Shown here: piece after piece, positions 8,859-17,483 of the stretch
Layout of the letters: the number at the start of each line of letters is the position of its first letter
Numbering within the stretch: position 1 is the stretch's first letter
Assembly (NCBI RefSeq): GCF_936925435.1
Contig: NZ_CAKZHQ010000050.1
Location: 1 to 64,000 of the forward strand
Length of the DNA stretch: 64,000 nt
Direction of reading: 5' to 3'
Source: an uncultured Ramlibacter sp.
GTDB taxonomy: Bacteria; Pseudomonadota; Gammaproteobacteria; Burkholderiales; Burkholderiaceae_C
The notes under the pieces: generated by a model
Told to the model about the DNA's origin: nothing
The model's database searches: none
What the model saw: only the letters and a program-made list of their open reading frames with translations
Position numbers and translations under genes: made by a program

Positions 8859-9347
8859 GTGAAAATCAAGAGCCAAAAGGACTTCTTCGCCGGGCTCATG
8901 TTCATGGCCACCGGCGTCGCATTTGCCTGGGGCGCCACCAGCTACAACATCGGCGAGGGCGCCCGCATGGGCCCCGGCTACTTCCCGCTCGTCCTGGGCA
9001 TCCTGCTGGGCATCCTGGGCCTGGCCATCGTCTTCGAGGCGATGGTGGTGGAGACCGAGGACGGCGAAAAAGTCGGCACCCTCGCCTGGAAGCCCTTGGG
9101 CTTCATCATCGGCGCCAACCTGGCCTTCGGCCTGCTGCTGGGCGGCCTGCCCAAGATCGGTTTCCCCGCCTTCGGCCTGATCGCCGCCATCTACGCCCTG
9201 GTTTTCATCGCCAGCCTGGCCGGCGACCACTTCAAGCCCAAGGAGGTCGCGGTCCTGGCCACCATCCTGGCGGTGTTCAGCTACTTCGCTTTCATCTGGC
9301 TGCTCAAGCTGCAGTTCCCGGTGTGGCCTACCTTCATCACCGGTTGA
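8859..9347 (+). CDS. tctB: Tripartite tricarboxylate transporter small membrane subunit TctB
   Basis: 162 residues, GTG start at 8859 preceded by GAGGAG at 8846-8851. Four predicted membrane helices match the TctB family. It pairs with TctA, whose gene starts 13 bp downstream. The usual third component, the periplasmic binding protein TctC, is not adjacent; the only Bug/TctC-type gene in the window is at 46459-47430. The substrate is probably a carboxylate but cannot be assigned. Confidence 0.88.
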   Translation: MKIKSQKDFFAGLMFMATGVAFAWGATSYNIGEGARMGPGYFPLVLGILLGILGLAIVFEAMVVETEDGEKVGTLAWKPLGFIIGANLAFGLLLGGLPKIGFPAFGLIAAIYALVFIASLAGDHFKPKEVAVLATILAVFSYFAFIWLLKLQFPVWPTFITG

Positions 9348-9360
9348 GAGTCGCACCACC

Positions 9361-10875
9361 ATGGATCTGATCAACAACCTTTCTATCGGCTTCGGCGCGG
9401 CGTTCACGCTGCAGAACCTGCTGTACTGCTTCATCGGCTGCCTGCTGGGCACGCTGGTGGGCGTGCTGCCCGGCATCGGCCCGGTCGCCACCATCGCCAT
9501 GCTGCTGCCGGCCACCTACGCGCTGCCGCCCGTGGCCGCGCTCATCATGCTGGCCGGCATCTACTACGGCTCGCAGTACGGCGGTTCCACCACCGCCATC
9601 CTGGTCAACCTGCCGGGTGAGTCTTCTTCGGTGGTGACCGTGATCGACGGCTACCAGATGGCCAGACAGGGCAGGGCGGGTCCCGCGCTGGCGGCTGCCG
9701 GCATCGGCTCCTTCTTCGCCGGCTGCGTGGGCACGCTGATCCTGGCGGCGTTTGCGCCGCCGCTGACCGAGCTGGCCTTCAAGTTCGGCCCGGCCGAGTA
9801 CTTCTCGCTGATGGTGCTGGGCCTGATCGGCGCCGTGGTGCTGGCCTCGGGCTCGCTGCTCAAGGCCATCGCCATGATCGTGCTGGGTCTGCTGCTGGGC
9901 CTGGTGGGCACGGACGTCAACTCCGGCGTGGCGCGCTTCTCGTTCGACATCCCGGAACTGACCGACGGCATCGGCTTCATCGTCATCGCCATGGGCGTGT
10001 TCGGCTACGGCGAGATCATCCAGAACCTGTCCAAGCCCGAGAGCGAGCGCGAAGTCTTCACCGCCAAGGTCGCGGGCCTGTTCCCGACCAAGGAAGACTT
10101 CAAGCACATGCTGCCGGCCATGCTGCGCGGCACGGCGCTGGGCTCGGCCCTGGGCATCCTGCCCGGCGGCGGCGCCCTGCTGGCGGCCTTTGCCGCCTAC
10201 ACGGTGGAAAAGAAGGTCAAGCTCAAGCCCGGCGAGATCGCCTTCGGCAAGGGCAACATCCGCGGCGTGGCCGGTCCCGAGTCGGCCAACAACGCCGGCG
10301 CGCAGACCTCCTTCATCCCGCTGCTGACGCTGGGCATCCCGCCCAACGCCGTGATGGCGCTGATGGTGGGCGCGATGACCATCCACAACATCCAGCCGGG
10401 CCCGCAGGTGATGACCAGCAACCCCACGCTGTTCTGGGGCCTGATCGCCTCGATGTGGATCGGCAACCTGATGCTCATCGTGCTGAACCTGCCGCTGATC
10501 GGCATCTGGATCAAGTTCCTGACCATCCCCTACCGCTGGCTGTTCCCGGCCATCGTGCTGTTCTGCGCCATCGGCGTGTACTCCACAAACAACAACACCT
10601 GGGACATCTGGATGGTGGCGCTGTTCGGCGTGATCGGCTATGCCTTCATCAAGCTGGGCTGCGAGCCGGCGCCACTGCTGCTGGGCTTCATCCTGGGGCC
10701 GATGATGGAAGAGAACCTGCGGCGGGCCCTGCTGCTGTCGCGCGGCGACTGGAGCGTGTTCGTCACCCGTGGCCTGTCGGCCAGCCTGTTGGCGGCCGCC
10801 GCCGTGCTGGTGATCATCGTGCTGTTGCCTGCCGTCAAGAGCAAGCGCGAGAACGTCTTCCACGAAGAAGAGTGA
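9361..10875 (+). CDS. tctA: Tripartite tricarboxylate transporter large permease TctA
   Basis: 504 residues, the normal length of TctA, with about ten to twelve hydrophobic segments. Family motifs include GVLPGIGPVATIA near the N-terminus, YYGSQYGGSTTAIL, and a second half with ILPGGGALLAAF and GPESANNAGAQTSFIPLL. It is the sodium- or proton-coupled permease of a TctABC uptake system. It follows tctB closely and is ended by a strong hairpin at 10904-10930. Confidence 0.93.
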   Translation: MDLINNLSIGFGAAFTLQNLLYCFIGCLLGTLVGVLPGIGPVATIAMLLPATYALPPVAALIMLAGIYYGSQYGGSTTAILVNLPGESSSVVTVIDGYQMARQGRAGPALAAAGIGSFFAGCVGTLILAAFAPPLTELAFKFGPAEYFSLMVLGLIGAVVLASGSLLKAIAMIVLGLLLGLVGTDVNSGVARFSFDIPELTDGIGFIVIAMGVFGYGEIIQNLSKPESEREVFTAKVAGLFPTKEDFKHMLPAMLRGTALGSALGILPGGGALLAAFAAYTVEKKVKLKPGEIAFGKGNIRGVAGPESANNAGAQTSFIPLLTLGIPPNAVMALMVGAMTIHNIQPGPQVMTSNPTLFWGLIASMWIGNLMLIVLNLPLIGIWIKFLTIPYRWLFPAIVLFCAIGVYSTNNNTWDIWMVALFGVIGYAFIKLGCEPAPLLLGFILGPMMEENLRRALLLSRGDWSVFVTRGLSASLLAAAAVLVIIVLLPAVKSKRENVFHEEE

Positions 10876-10903
10876 CCTCGCCAGACGGCATGGCCTTCAA
10901 GAG

Positions 10904-10930
10904 CGGCGCCCACGGGCGCCGTTTTCTTTT
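10904..10930 (+). terminator. Rho-independent terminator of tctBA
   Basis: A 7 bp GC stem pairs CGGCGCC (10904-10910) with GGCGCCG (10915-10921) around the loop CACG and is followed by TTTTCTTTT. It lies 29 bp after the tctA stop. Confidence 0.85.
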
Positions 10931-10946
10931 CCGGGACAATGCGGCG

Positions 10947-11846
10947 ATGGACAATGACAAGGGACGCCGCGCCACCGGCCTGCTGCTGGCGGTGCTGGGC
11001 GCCATTGCCTTCAGCGGCAAGGCCATCATCGTCAAGCTGGCCTACCGCCACGGCGTGGATGCGGTCACGCTCATCATGTACCGCATGCTGTTCGCGCTGC
11101 CGCTGTTCGTGGCCATGGCCTGGTGGGCCGGCCGCGGAAAGCCACCGTTGACGGGCAAGGACTGGCTGGGCGTGGCCGGACTGGGTTTCAGCGGCTACTA
11201 CCTGGCCAGCTTCCTGGACTTTGCCGGCCTGCAGTACATCAGCGCCTCGTTGGAGCGGCTGATCCTGTATCTCAACCCCACCCTGGTGATGCTGTTTGGC
11301 TGGTTCCTGTACCGCAAGACCTTCACTGCCATGCAGTTGGCCGGCATGGCCATCAGCTATGCCGGCGTGCTGCTCGTCTTCGGCCACGAGGTGGGGATGG
11401 TGGGGCCGGACACGGCCCTGGGCGCCTTGCTGGTGTTCGCCAGCGCGGTCAGCTACGCCGTCTACCTGGTCTACAGCGGCCAGATGGTGCAGCGCCTGGG
11501 CTCGCTGCGCCTGGTGGGCCTGGCCACCACCATCGCCTGCCTGTGCTGCCTGCTGCAGTTTGTGGTGCTGCGGCCCATCGGATCAGCCCTGGACGTGGCG
11601 CCCCAGGTGATCTGGCTGTCGGTGCTCAACGCCACGCTGTGCACCGCCGTGCCGGTGCTGGCGGTGATGATGGCCATCGAGCGCATCGGCCCCTCGCTGG
11701 CCGCGCAGACAGGCATGATCGGCCCGCTCTCGACCATCGCCATGGGTGCCATCCTCCTGGGCGAGCCCTTCACCGCCTGGATCGCGGCCGGGACGGTGCT
11801 GGTGATCGCGGGGATTTTTGTTTTTACCCGCGGGGGGAAGAAGTAG
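10947..11846 (+). CDS. EamA/DMT family transporter
   Basis: 299 residues from the ATG at 10947, which directly precedes MDNDKGRRATG and the first membrane helix. Ten hydrophobic helices in two EamA repeats are evident, with a basic C-terminal tail (TRGGKK). Members export metabolites or amino acids; the substrate is unknown. The gene follows the tctBA terminator and converges with the M48 protease gene, four bases from its stop. Confidence 0.85.
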   Translation: MDNDKGRRATGLLLAVLGAIAFSGKAIIVKLAYRHGVDAVTLIMYRMLFALPLFVAMAWWAGRGKPPLTGKDWLGVAGLGFSGYYLASFLDFAGLQYISASLERLILYLNPTLVMLFGWFLYRKTFTAMQLAGMAISYAGVLLVFGHEVGMVGPDTALGALLVFASAVSYAVYLVYSGQMVQRLGSLRLVGLATTIACLCCLLQFVVLRPIGSALDVAPQVIWLSVLNATLCTAVPVLAVMMAIERIGPSLAAQTGMIGPLSTIAMGAILLGEPFTAWIAAGTVLVIAGIFVFTRGGKK

Positions 11847-11849
11847 CGG

Positions 11850-12770
11850 CTAGCGCCGCTTTCCCTGCACCCGCTGCGCCACGCTGACCGAGGGTTTGCC
11901 GGACAGCGCATCCAGGCGGTTGCCCATCGCCTGCTCCAGCAAATCCAGCCGCTGCTGCGCCGGCGGATGGGTGGCCAGCGACAGGGTGAACAACGGGTTG
12001 TCGGGCGTGGCGGTGCGCAGCTGCTGCAGCACCGAGGCCAGGCCATAAGGGTCGAAGCCGGCGCGCGCGGCCAGGGCCACGCCGCGGCGGTCGGCGTCGA
12101 ACTCGTCGTCCTGGTCCAGGCCGCTGGAATACAGGTTGCGGCCCAGCGACAGCATCTGCTGCGAGACAAAACCGCCCAGGTTGTTGCGCAGCTGCGAGCC
12201 GATCAACTGCGTGGCGATGCCGGCGCGGGCCTTGGCGCGCAGCGCGTTCAGGTGGTGCCGCTCAGTCACGTGGCTGATCTCGTGGGCCAGGATGCCGGCC
12301 AGCTCGGCCTCATCCACGCTGTCGACCAGGCCCTTGGTGACGAAGACATAGCCGCCCGGCGCGGCAAAGGCGTTGAAGCCCGGGTCGTCGATGACGGCAA
12401 AGCTCCAGGGCAGTTGCGGTCGGCTCGACTGCAGGCTGATCCAGCGACCCAGCTGGTTGACGTAGCGCTGCAGCGCCATGTCCGGTGACAGCGGCTTGCT
12501 GCCCAGCAGCACGGCGGCCAGCTGGCGGCCGATCTCGACCTCCTTGGCCTCCTCGATCTCGCCGCTGGCCTGCGACAGCAGGTCCAAAATGCTGTCGCCG
12601 CCGCTGCGCGGCGCGGCGGCCTGCGGCGCCAACAGCACGCCCAGCGGGCTCGCGCCCGGCTGGCCGCCGACCAGGGAGTTCAGCAGGTTCAGCGTCTTGT
12701 TCTGCGCCATGGCGCTTGGGGCCAGCAGGACCAGGCAGGCGCAAGCAAGCAGGGTGTTCAAGCGCTTCAT
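11850..12770 (-). CDS. Periplasmic M48 family metalloprotease (BepA-like)
   Basis: 306 residues with a cleavable signal peptide (basic start, hydrophobic core, APSAMA). The zinc motif is HEISH (H-E-x-x-H), with the third ligand region DEFDADRRGVALAARAG. The size is shorter than BepA because the C-terminal TPR array is absent or short. Such proteases act in outer-membrane protein quality control. Its ATG overlaps the TGA of the upstream SH3-like gene (ATGA at 12767-12770), so the two proteins are probably made together. Confidence 0.88.
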   Translation of the reverse strand: MKRLNTLLACACLVLLAPSAMAQNKTLNLLNSLVGGQPGASPLGVLLAPQAAAPRSGGDSILDLLSQASGEIEEAKEVEIGRQLAAVLLGSKPLSPDMALQRYVNQLGRWISLQSSRPQLPWSFAVIDDPGFNAFAAPGGYVFVTKGLVDSVDEAELAGILAHEISHVTERHHLNALRAKARAGIATQLIGSQLRNNLGGFVSQQMLSLGRNLYSSGLDQDDEFDADRRGVALAARAGFDPYGLASVLQQLRTATPDNPLFTLSLATHPPAQQRLDLLEQAMGNRLDALSGKPSVSVAQRVQGKRR

Positions 12771-13375
12771 GGCAGTTGCTCCGCATTGCGCGCCGCGCCG
12801 CCGGCCGGCCGCACCGGCGCCGGCAGGGGCTGCACATTCACCTGGGCCAGGGATGCGTCACGTGCGAACTCGCGGGCCTGGCCTTCGCTTTGCCGCAGGC
12901 CTTCCATCTGGGCCACGGCCGCCGCGTTGGGCTGGGCCTGGGCCAGATCTTCCGCGCCCAGGCCGCGGATGCCGATGGTCGATGTGGGGGTGGTGGCCGT
13001 GCGCTGCGTGCCGCCCTTGCTGAACAGGCTGGTGATGCCGCGCAGGGCGCCGGTGGCGGCATTGCCGCTGTTGCTGCCAGCGCCGCCGCTGGCCGGACCG
13101 ACGTCGAACAGATGGACCCAGCCGGTGGCGCCGGCTTCGCTGCGCACCTGCACCCAGGGCCCCTGGCGGCCGCCCAGGCGGGTGATGGGCGCCTGGGCCG
13201 GCAACGCGGCCAGGCTGCGGCCGGTCTCGGCCGGCGTCTCGCGCAGGTCGGCGGCGCGCTTCATCACGGCTGCTTCTTCCGGTGTTTGTGCTTGTGCCTG
13301 GGCCGTGCCGCAGGCCAGCAGCGCCGCCAGCCAGAGCCCCCTCCAGGCCCGTAGTGCCATCCCTGCATTTATCAT
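12767..13375 (-). CDS. Periplasmic protein with SH3-like domain
   Basis: 202 residues; an internal ATG at 13360 is an alternative start. A signal peptide ending near AQAQA is followed by a bacterial SH3-type domain (about 33-90: RAADLRETP ... ITRLGGRQGPWVQVR ... GWVHLFDVGP). The C-terminal half is low-complexity, rich in Gly, Ala and Thr, with no recognised fold. It is coupled to the M48 protease gene by an ATGA overlap and may be an adaptor or substrate-binding partner for it; that role is inference. Confidence 0.7.
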   Translation of the reverse strand: MINAGMALRAWRGLWLAALLACGTAQAQAQTPEEAAVMKRAADLRETPAETGRSLAALPAQAPITRLGGRQGPWVQVRSEAGATGWVHLFDVGPASGGAGSNSGNAATGALRGITSLFSKGGTQRTATTPTSTIGIRGLGAEDLAQAQPNAAAVAQMEGLRQSEGQAREFARDASLAQVNVQPLPAPVRPAGGAARNAEQLP

Positions 13376-13408
13376 GGTCGCGATCTTTCAAGCAAGACTG
13401 GAAATTGT

Positions 13409-14206
13409 ATGGACTTGGGCATTGCGGGCAAATGGGCTTTGGTGTGTGGGGCGAGCAAAGGGCTGGGCTTTGGCTGCGCCCAGGCCCTTGTCCGTGAAGG
13501 AGTTCACGTCATCCTGGTGGCGCGCGGCGCCGAGGCGCTGGAGGCTGCAGTGACCACGCTGCTGGCCGACCCGGCGCGTCCAGCCGACACGGCCGTGCAG
13601 CATGTGGCGGCCGACATCACCACCGAAGAGGGCCGCGCCGCGGTCTTTGCCAAGCGCACGGAGTTCGACATCGTCGTCACCAACGCCGGCGGCCCGCCGC
13701 CGGGCGACTTCCGCGACTGGGACCGCGAGGCCTGGATCAAGGCGGTGGACGGCAACATGCTCACGCCCATCGCGTTGATCAAGGCCACGGTCGACGGCAT
13801 GGCGGCGCGCGGCTTCGGGCGCATCATCAACATCACCTCCAGCGCGGTGAAGGCGCCGATCGACATCCTGGGCCTGTCCAACGGCGCGCGCAGCGGCCTG
13901 ACGGGCTTTGTCGCCGGCGTGGCGCGCACCAGCAAGCTGGCCTCGGCCAACGTCACCATCAACAACCTGCTGCCCGGCGCCTTCGACACCGACAGGCTCA
14001 AGGGCACGATGGCCGGCGCCGCCAAGAAGACCGGCAAGCCCATCGAGGAGATCATGGACGCGCGCCGCAAGACCATTCCGGCCCAGCGTTTCGGCACGCC
14101 CGAGGAGTTCGGCGCGGCCTGCGCCTTCCTGTGCAGCATGCACGCCGGCTACATCACCGGCCAGAACGTGCTGACCGACGGCGGCGCCTACCCCGGCACC
14201 TACTGA
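13409..14206 (+). CDS. SDR family oxidoreductase with non-canonical active site
   Basis: 265 residues. The nucleotide-binding loop GASKGLGFG (residues 14-22) and NAGG (92-95) are normal for short-chain dehydrogenases. At the catalytic position the expected Y-x3-K reads S-x3-R (Ser157, Arg161 within GLSNGARSGLTGF), so Tyr and Lys are both missing, while the catalytic-type Ser is kept in NITSS. This matches an SDR subgroup with SNGAR at this point; whether it still reduces a carbonyl is uncertain. It converges with the EamA gene, with stops overlapping at 14200-14206. Confidence 0.8.
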   Translation: MDLGIAGKWALVCGASKGLGFGCAQALVREGVHVILVARGAEALEAAVTTLLADPARPADTAVQHVAADITTEEGRAAVFAKRTEFDIVVTNAGGPPPGDFRDWDREAWIKAVDGNMLTPIALIKATVDGMAARGFGRIINITSSAVKAPIDILGLSNGARSGLTGFVAGVARTSKLASANVTINNLLPGAFDTDRLKGTMAGAAKKTGKPIEEIMDARRKTIPAQRFGTPEEFGAACAFLCSMHAGYITGQNVLTDGGAYPGTY

Positions 14207-15105
14207 CTCCGCCGCGAGGACACCACGATGCCGCCGACGATGAGCAGGAAGGCGACGGCGTGGTACAGGTGGGGCAGCTCGCCCAGGAAGGCCGCCGACA
14301 GGATGGCGGCGAACAGCGGCGTGAGGTTGGCAAAGAAGCCGGCCACGGTGGGGCCGGCGCGTTGCACGCCCATGCCCCAGCAGCGGTAGGCCAGGATGGC
14401 CGGGCCCACGGCAAAGAACAGCAGGGCCGCGGCCAGCGGCCAGCCCCACTGGATGTGCGCATCGGTGAGCGCCCATTCGCCAGCGGCGAACAGGGCCGAC
14501 CAGACCAGGCCCAGCACCACCTGGGCCAACAGGAAGGCCGCCCAGTCGCCGCGGATGCGCGGCGGGTCGTTGGGGTTGACCAGCAGCCAGCTGTAGACCG
14601 CCCAGGCGGCGGTGGCCAGCAGCACGTAGAAGTCACCGGCCACCAGGTGCACCTGCAGCAGGGCGGCCGGCTCGCCGCGCGAGAGCACCAGCAGCACGCC
14701 GGCGATGGACAACACGGCGCCGGCCAGCTGGCGGCCCGAGACGCGCTGGCCGAACCACAGGCGGCCCACGCCCAGCATCCAGGCCGGTGCGCTGGCCGCC
14801 ACCAGGGTCACGTTCAGCGGGGTCGAGGTCTGCAGGGCCAGGTACTGCAAGGCGTTGTAGCAGCCCACACCCAGCAGGCCCAGCAGGGCAAAGCGCTTCC
14901 AGTGGGTCCACAGGCCGCTGCCCGGGCGCAGCACCCAGCCGGCCAGCGGCAGCAGCAGCGCGAAGGCCAGGCCCCAGCGCAGGAAGTTCAGCGTGATCGG
15001 CGGCACCAGGCCGCTGACGAGGCGGCCGGTGACGGCGTTGCCGGCCCACAGCAGGGGCGGCACGACCAGCAGGGCGGCCGTGGAGAGGGTCAGGCGTTGT
15101 TGCAT
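14200..15105 (-). CDS. EamA/DMT family transporter
   Basis: About 301 residues from the ATG at 15105; an in-frame TTG (15135) and GTG (15129) lie further upstream and no start has a good ribosome site. Ten hydrophobic helices arranged as two EamA repeats are visible, beginning at LSTAALLVVPPLLWAGNAV. A drug/metabolite exporter with unknown substrate. It overlaps the end of the SDR gene by seven bases on the opposite strand. Confidence 0.82.
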   Translation of the reverse strand: MQQRLTLSTAALLVVPPLLWAGNAVTGRLVSGLVPPITLNFLRWGLAFALLLPLAGWVLRPGSGLWTHWKRFALLGLLGVGCYNALQYLALQTSTPLNVTLVAASAPAWMLGVGRLWFGQRVSGRQLAGAVLSIAGVLLVLSRGEPAALLQVHLVAGDFYVLLATAAWAVYSWLLVNPNDPPRIRGDWAAFLLAQVVLGLVWSALFAAGEWALTDAHIQWGWPLAAALLFFAVGPAILAYRCWGMGVQRAGPTVAGFFANLTPLFAAILSAAFLGELPHLYHAVAFLLIVGGIVVSSRRSQ

Positions 15106-15204
15106 GGGGAGGGCCAACTGTAGCGGCACGGGCAAAAGCCCGCGGCGGCGCGGCCCTGCGTTTCATGGCAGGATGCGCGCCTGATTCGCGTTGAGGAGAA
15201 CACC

Positions 15205-16188
15205 ATGAGCAGAGCCATCCAGATTGCCCGCAACGGCGGCCCCGAGGAACTCAAGATCGTCGACGTCAGCGTCGGCGCGCCCGGCCCGGGCGAGATCCGC
15301 ATCCGCCACAAGGCCATCGGCCTGAACTTCATCGACGTCTACCACCGCACCGGCCTGTACAAGATGGCCATGCCGCTGCAGCTGGGCATGGAGGCCTCGG
15401 GCATCGTCGAGGCGGTGGGCGAGGGCGTGACGCACCTGAAGGCGGGCGACCGCGCCGCTTACGCCAGCCAGCCGCCCGGCAGCTACTGCGAGGAGCGCGT
15501 CATGCCGGCCAAGACGGTATGCAAGCTGCCCGACGCGATTGACTTCGAGACCGGTGCGGCCATGATGCTCAAGGGCCTGACGGCCCAGTACCTGCTCAAG
15601 CGCACCCTGCCGCAAGGCGGGCTCAAGGAGGGCGACTTCGTGCTGTTCCATGCCGCCGCCGGCGGCGTCGGCCTGATCGCCTGCCAGTGGGCCAAGGCCC
15701 TGGGCCTGCAATTGATCGGCACGGCCGGCTCGGACGCCAAGTGCGCGCTGGCCAGGGAGCATGGCGCGGCCCACGCCATCAACTACAGCACCGAGGACTT
15801 CCAGGCCCGCGTCAAGGAGATCACCGGCGGCCGCGGCGTCAAGGTGGTCTACGACTCGGTCGGCAAGGACACCTGGGACAAGTCGCTGGACTGCCTGCAG
15901 CCCTTTGGCCTGATGGCCAGCTTCGGCGCCGCCTCCGGCCCGCCGGAGCCCTTCTCGGCCGGCATCCTGGCGACCAAGGGCTCGATCTACGTGACGCGCC
16001 AGACCCTGTTCACCCACATCGCCACGCGCGAGGTCTGCCAGGAGATGGCCGACGACCTGTTTGCCGCCGTCACCAGTGGCAAGGTCAAGATCCGCATCGA
16101 CCAGCGCTACCCGCTGGCCGACGTGCAGCAGGCCCACCGCGACCTGGAAGCGCGCAAGACCACCGGCTGCACCATCATCACGTTGTGA
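15205..16188 (+). CDS. Quinone oxidoreductase (medium-chain dehydrogenase, Qor-like)
   Basis: 327 residues. An MDR-fold enzyme with the GroES-like N-terminal half (LNFIDVYHRTGLY, MEASGIVEAVGEGV) and an NADPH-binding loop AAAGGVGLIACQWAK. Zinc ligands are absent, as in the zeta-crystallin/quinone reductase group. Predicted cytoplasmic NADPH:quinone reductase. The start has GAGGAG upstream (15192-15197). Its stop overlaps the GTG start of the Nudix gene (GTGA at 16185-16188), so the two are coupled. Confidence 0.9.
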   Translation: MSRAIQIARNGGPEELKIVDVSVGAPGPGEIRIRHKAIGLNFIDVYHRTGLYKMAMPLQLGMEASGIVEAVGEGVTHLKAGDRAAYASQPPGSYCEERVMPAKTVCKLPDAIDFETGAAMMLKGLTAQYLLKRTLPQGGLKEGDFVLFHAAAGGVGLIACQWAKALGLQLIGTAGSDAKCALAREHGAAHAINYSTEDFQARVKEITGGRGVKVVYDSVGKDTWDKSLDCLQPFGLMASFGAASGPPEPFSAGILATKGSIYVTRQTLFTHIATREVCQEMADDLFAAVTSGKVKIRIDQRYPLADVQQAHRDLEARKTTGCTIITL

Positions 16189-16997
16189 GCTTGCTGGCGG
16201 GCCATGGCGATTGGCTGGCGGCGCTGCGTGCCGGCGCCGACCAGCCGCCGCGCCGGCCGCGCCTGCCGCTGTGGTGGCAGGACCATGCCATTGGCACGGT
16301 GGAACCCGGTTTTCTCGATCAAATCGGGCTGTACCCCCCGTCCAATGGACCTGAGGCGCTACAAAAAGCAGAGCGAAACGGGCTCTCAGGCTGGCTGCTG
16401 CAAGGCGATTTGACGGCCAGCCTCGGCCAATTGGCGCTGGCCCTGCGCGCCGCCGGTCTGGCCCACACCTGGCGCGACGAGCAGTTGGGCGTGCACGACG
16501 GCCAGGGCCGCATGCTGGGCACGGTGGAGCGCGCCGTCGTGCGCGTGCTGGGCATCAGCACCCATGCCGTCCACCTCATGGCTACGGCGCCCCATGGTGG
16601 CCACTGGCTGCAGCAGCGCGCTTTCAACAAGCCGAACGACCCGGGCCTGTGGGACACGCTGATGGGCGGCATGGTGCCGGCCAGCGACAGCCTGGCGCAG
16701 GCGCTGGAGCGCGAGACCTGGGAAGAGGCGGGCCTGCGGCCGGCCCAGCTGGACGGCCTGGTGCACGGCGGGCGCTTCCTCACGCGGCGGCCGGCCGGTG
16801 ACGGCCAGGAGGCGGGCTATGTCGTCGAGTTCATCGACTGGTTTCGCTGTGAGCTGGCCGAGGGTGTGGTGCCGAGCAACCAGGACGGCGAGGTGCAGGA
16901 GTTCCGCCTGATGGCGCCCGCTGAGGTTGTGCAGCGCCTGCTGGCTGGGCAATTCACCACCGAAGCGGCGCTCATCCTGGCCGATTGCGGCCTGTAG
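16185..16997 (+). CDS. DUF4743 / Nudix hydrolase with repeat-derived insert
   Basis: 270 residues from a GTG overlapping the qor stop. The N-terminal third is DUF4743-like and the rest is a Nudix domain with the box G-x22 running GMVPASDS...RETWEEAGL; position 7 is Asp instead of the usual Glu, while the RExxEExG core is intact. Thiamine-related or nucleotide diphosphate substrates are typical for the family but not provable here. Residues about 46-61 (DQIGLYPPSNGPEALQ) are encoded by an in-frame copy of a dispersed intergenic repeat (16321-16363). In the sister copy at 49553-49596 the equivalent of codon 50 would read TAG; here it is TAC. Confidence 0.85.
   Translation: MSLLAGHGDWLAALRAGADQPPRRPRLPLWWQDHAIGTVEPGFLDQIGLYPPSNGPEALQKAERNGLSGWLLQGDLTASLGQLALALRAAGLAHTWRDEQLGVHDGQGRMLGTVERAVVRVLGISTHAVHLMATAPHGGHWLQQRAFNKPNDPGLWDTLMGGMVPASDSLAQALERETWEEAGLRPAQLDGLVHGGRFLTRRPAGDGQEAGYVVEFIDWFRCELAEGVVPSNQDGEVQEFRLMAPAEVVQRLLAGQFTTEAALILADCGL
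16321..16363 (-). repeat. Dispersed repeat copy A, inside the Nudix CDS
   Basis: The plus-strand segment AAATCGGGCTGTA...GGCGCTA matches the reverse complement of copy F (49553-49596) with two mismatches in about 41 bases. One is C for G at 16334, which changes TAG to TAC in the Nudix frame; the other is G for A at 16353. The length keeps the downstream frame open. Confidence 0.85.
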
Positions 16998-17090
16998 CGG
17001 CCTCTCCTACAGTCCATCGGCTCACCCGCTTGCAAGGCCACGCTGCTGGCCGCACTAGGCTGAACGCAACAGAATCCTGGGAGACAGGCC

Positions 17091-17471
17091 ATGACGTTCA
17101 GAGCCTACATCGTCGAAGACAGCGCAACCATCCGCGACAACCTCATTGAAACCCTGCAGGAGCTGGCCCTGGTGGAGGCCGTGGGCGTGGCCGAGACCGA
17201 ACACGAGGGCAAGGCCTGGCTGTCGCAGAACGACGGCACCTGGGACCTGGCCATCATCGACCTGTTCCTGCGCGAGGGCAGCGGCCTGAACATCCTGGAG
17301 TCCTGCCGGCACCGCCGGCCCGGCCAGAAGATGATTGTGTTGAGCAACCACGCGACCAACGACGTGCGCTGGCGCTGTGCCCAGCTGGGCGCCGACGCGG
17401 TGTTCGACAAGTCCACCGAGATCGATGCGCTGGTGGACTACTGCGTCAAGGCCCGCTCGCAGCTGCACTGA
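17091..17471 (+). CDS. Receiver-only response regulator
   Basis: 126 residues, a single CheY-like receiver domain with no output domain. Acidic pocket YIVEDS, phospho-acceptor Asp57 (AIIDLF), Ser85 in VLSNH, and Lys107 in FDKSTE. No histidine kinase is adjacent. It converges with the Na/Pi cotransporter gene 12 bp away. It may act by protein-protein contact like CheY or Spo0F; the partner is unknown. Confidence 0.85.
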   Translation: MTFRAYIVEDSATIRDNLIETLQELALVEAVGVAETEHEGKAWLSQNDGTWDLAIIDLFLREGSGLNILESCRHRRPGQKMIVLSNHATNDVRWRCAQLGADAVFDKSTEIDALVDYCVKARSQLH

Positions 17472-17483
17472 GAGCGTGCTGCT

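Noticed and set aside
6708..9515. Minus-strand open frame of 935 codons opposite the GspE-type and tctB genes
   Set aside because: Antisense to well-supported genes and low in recognisable structure.
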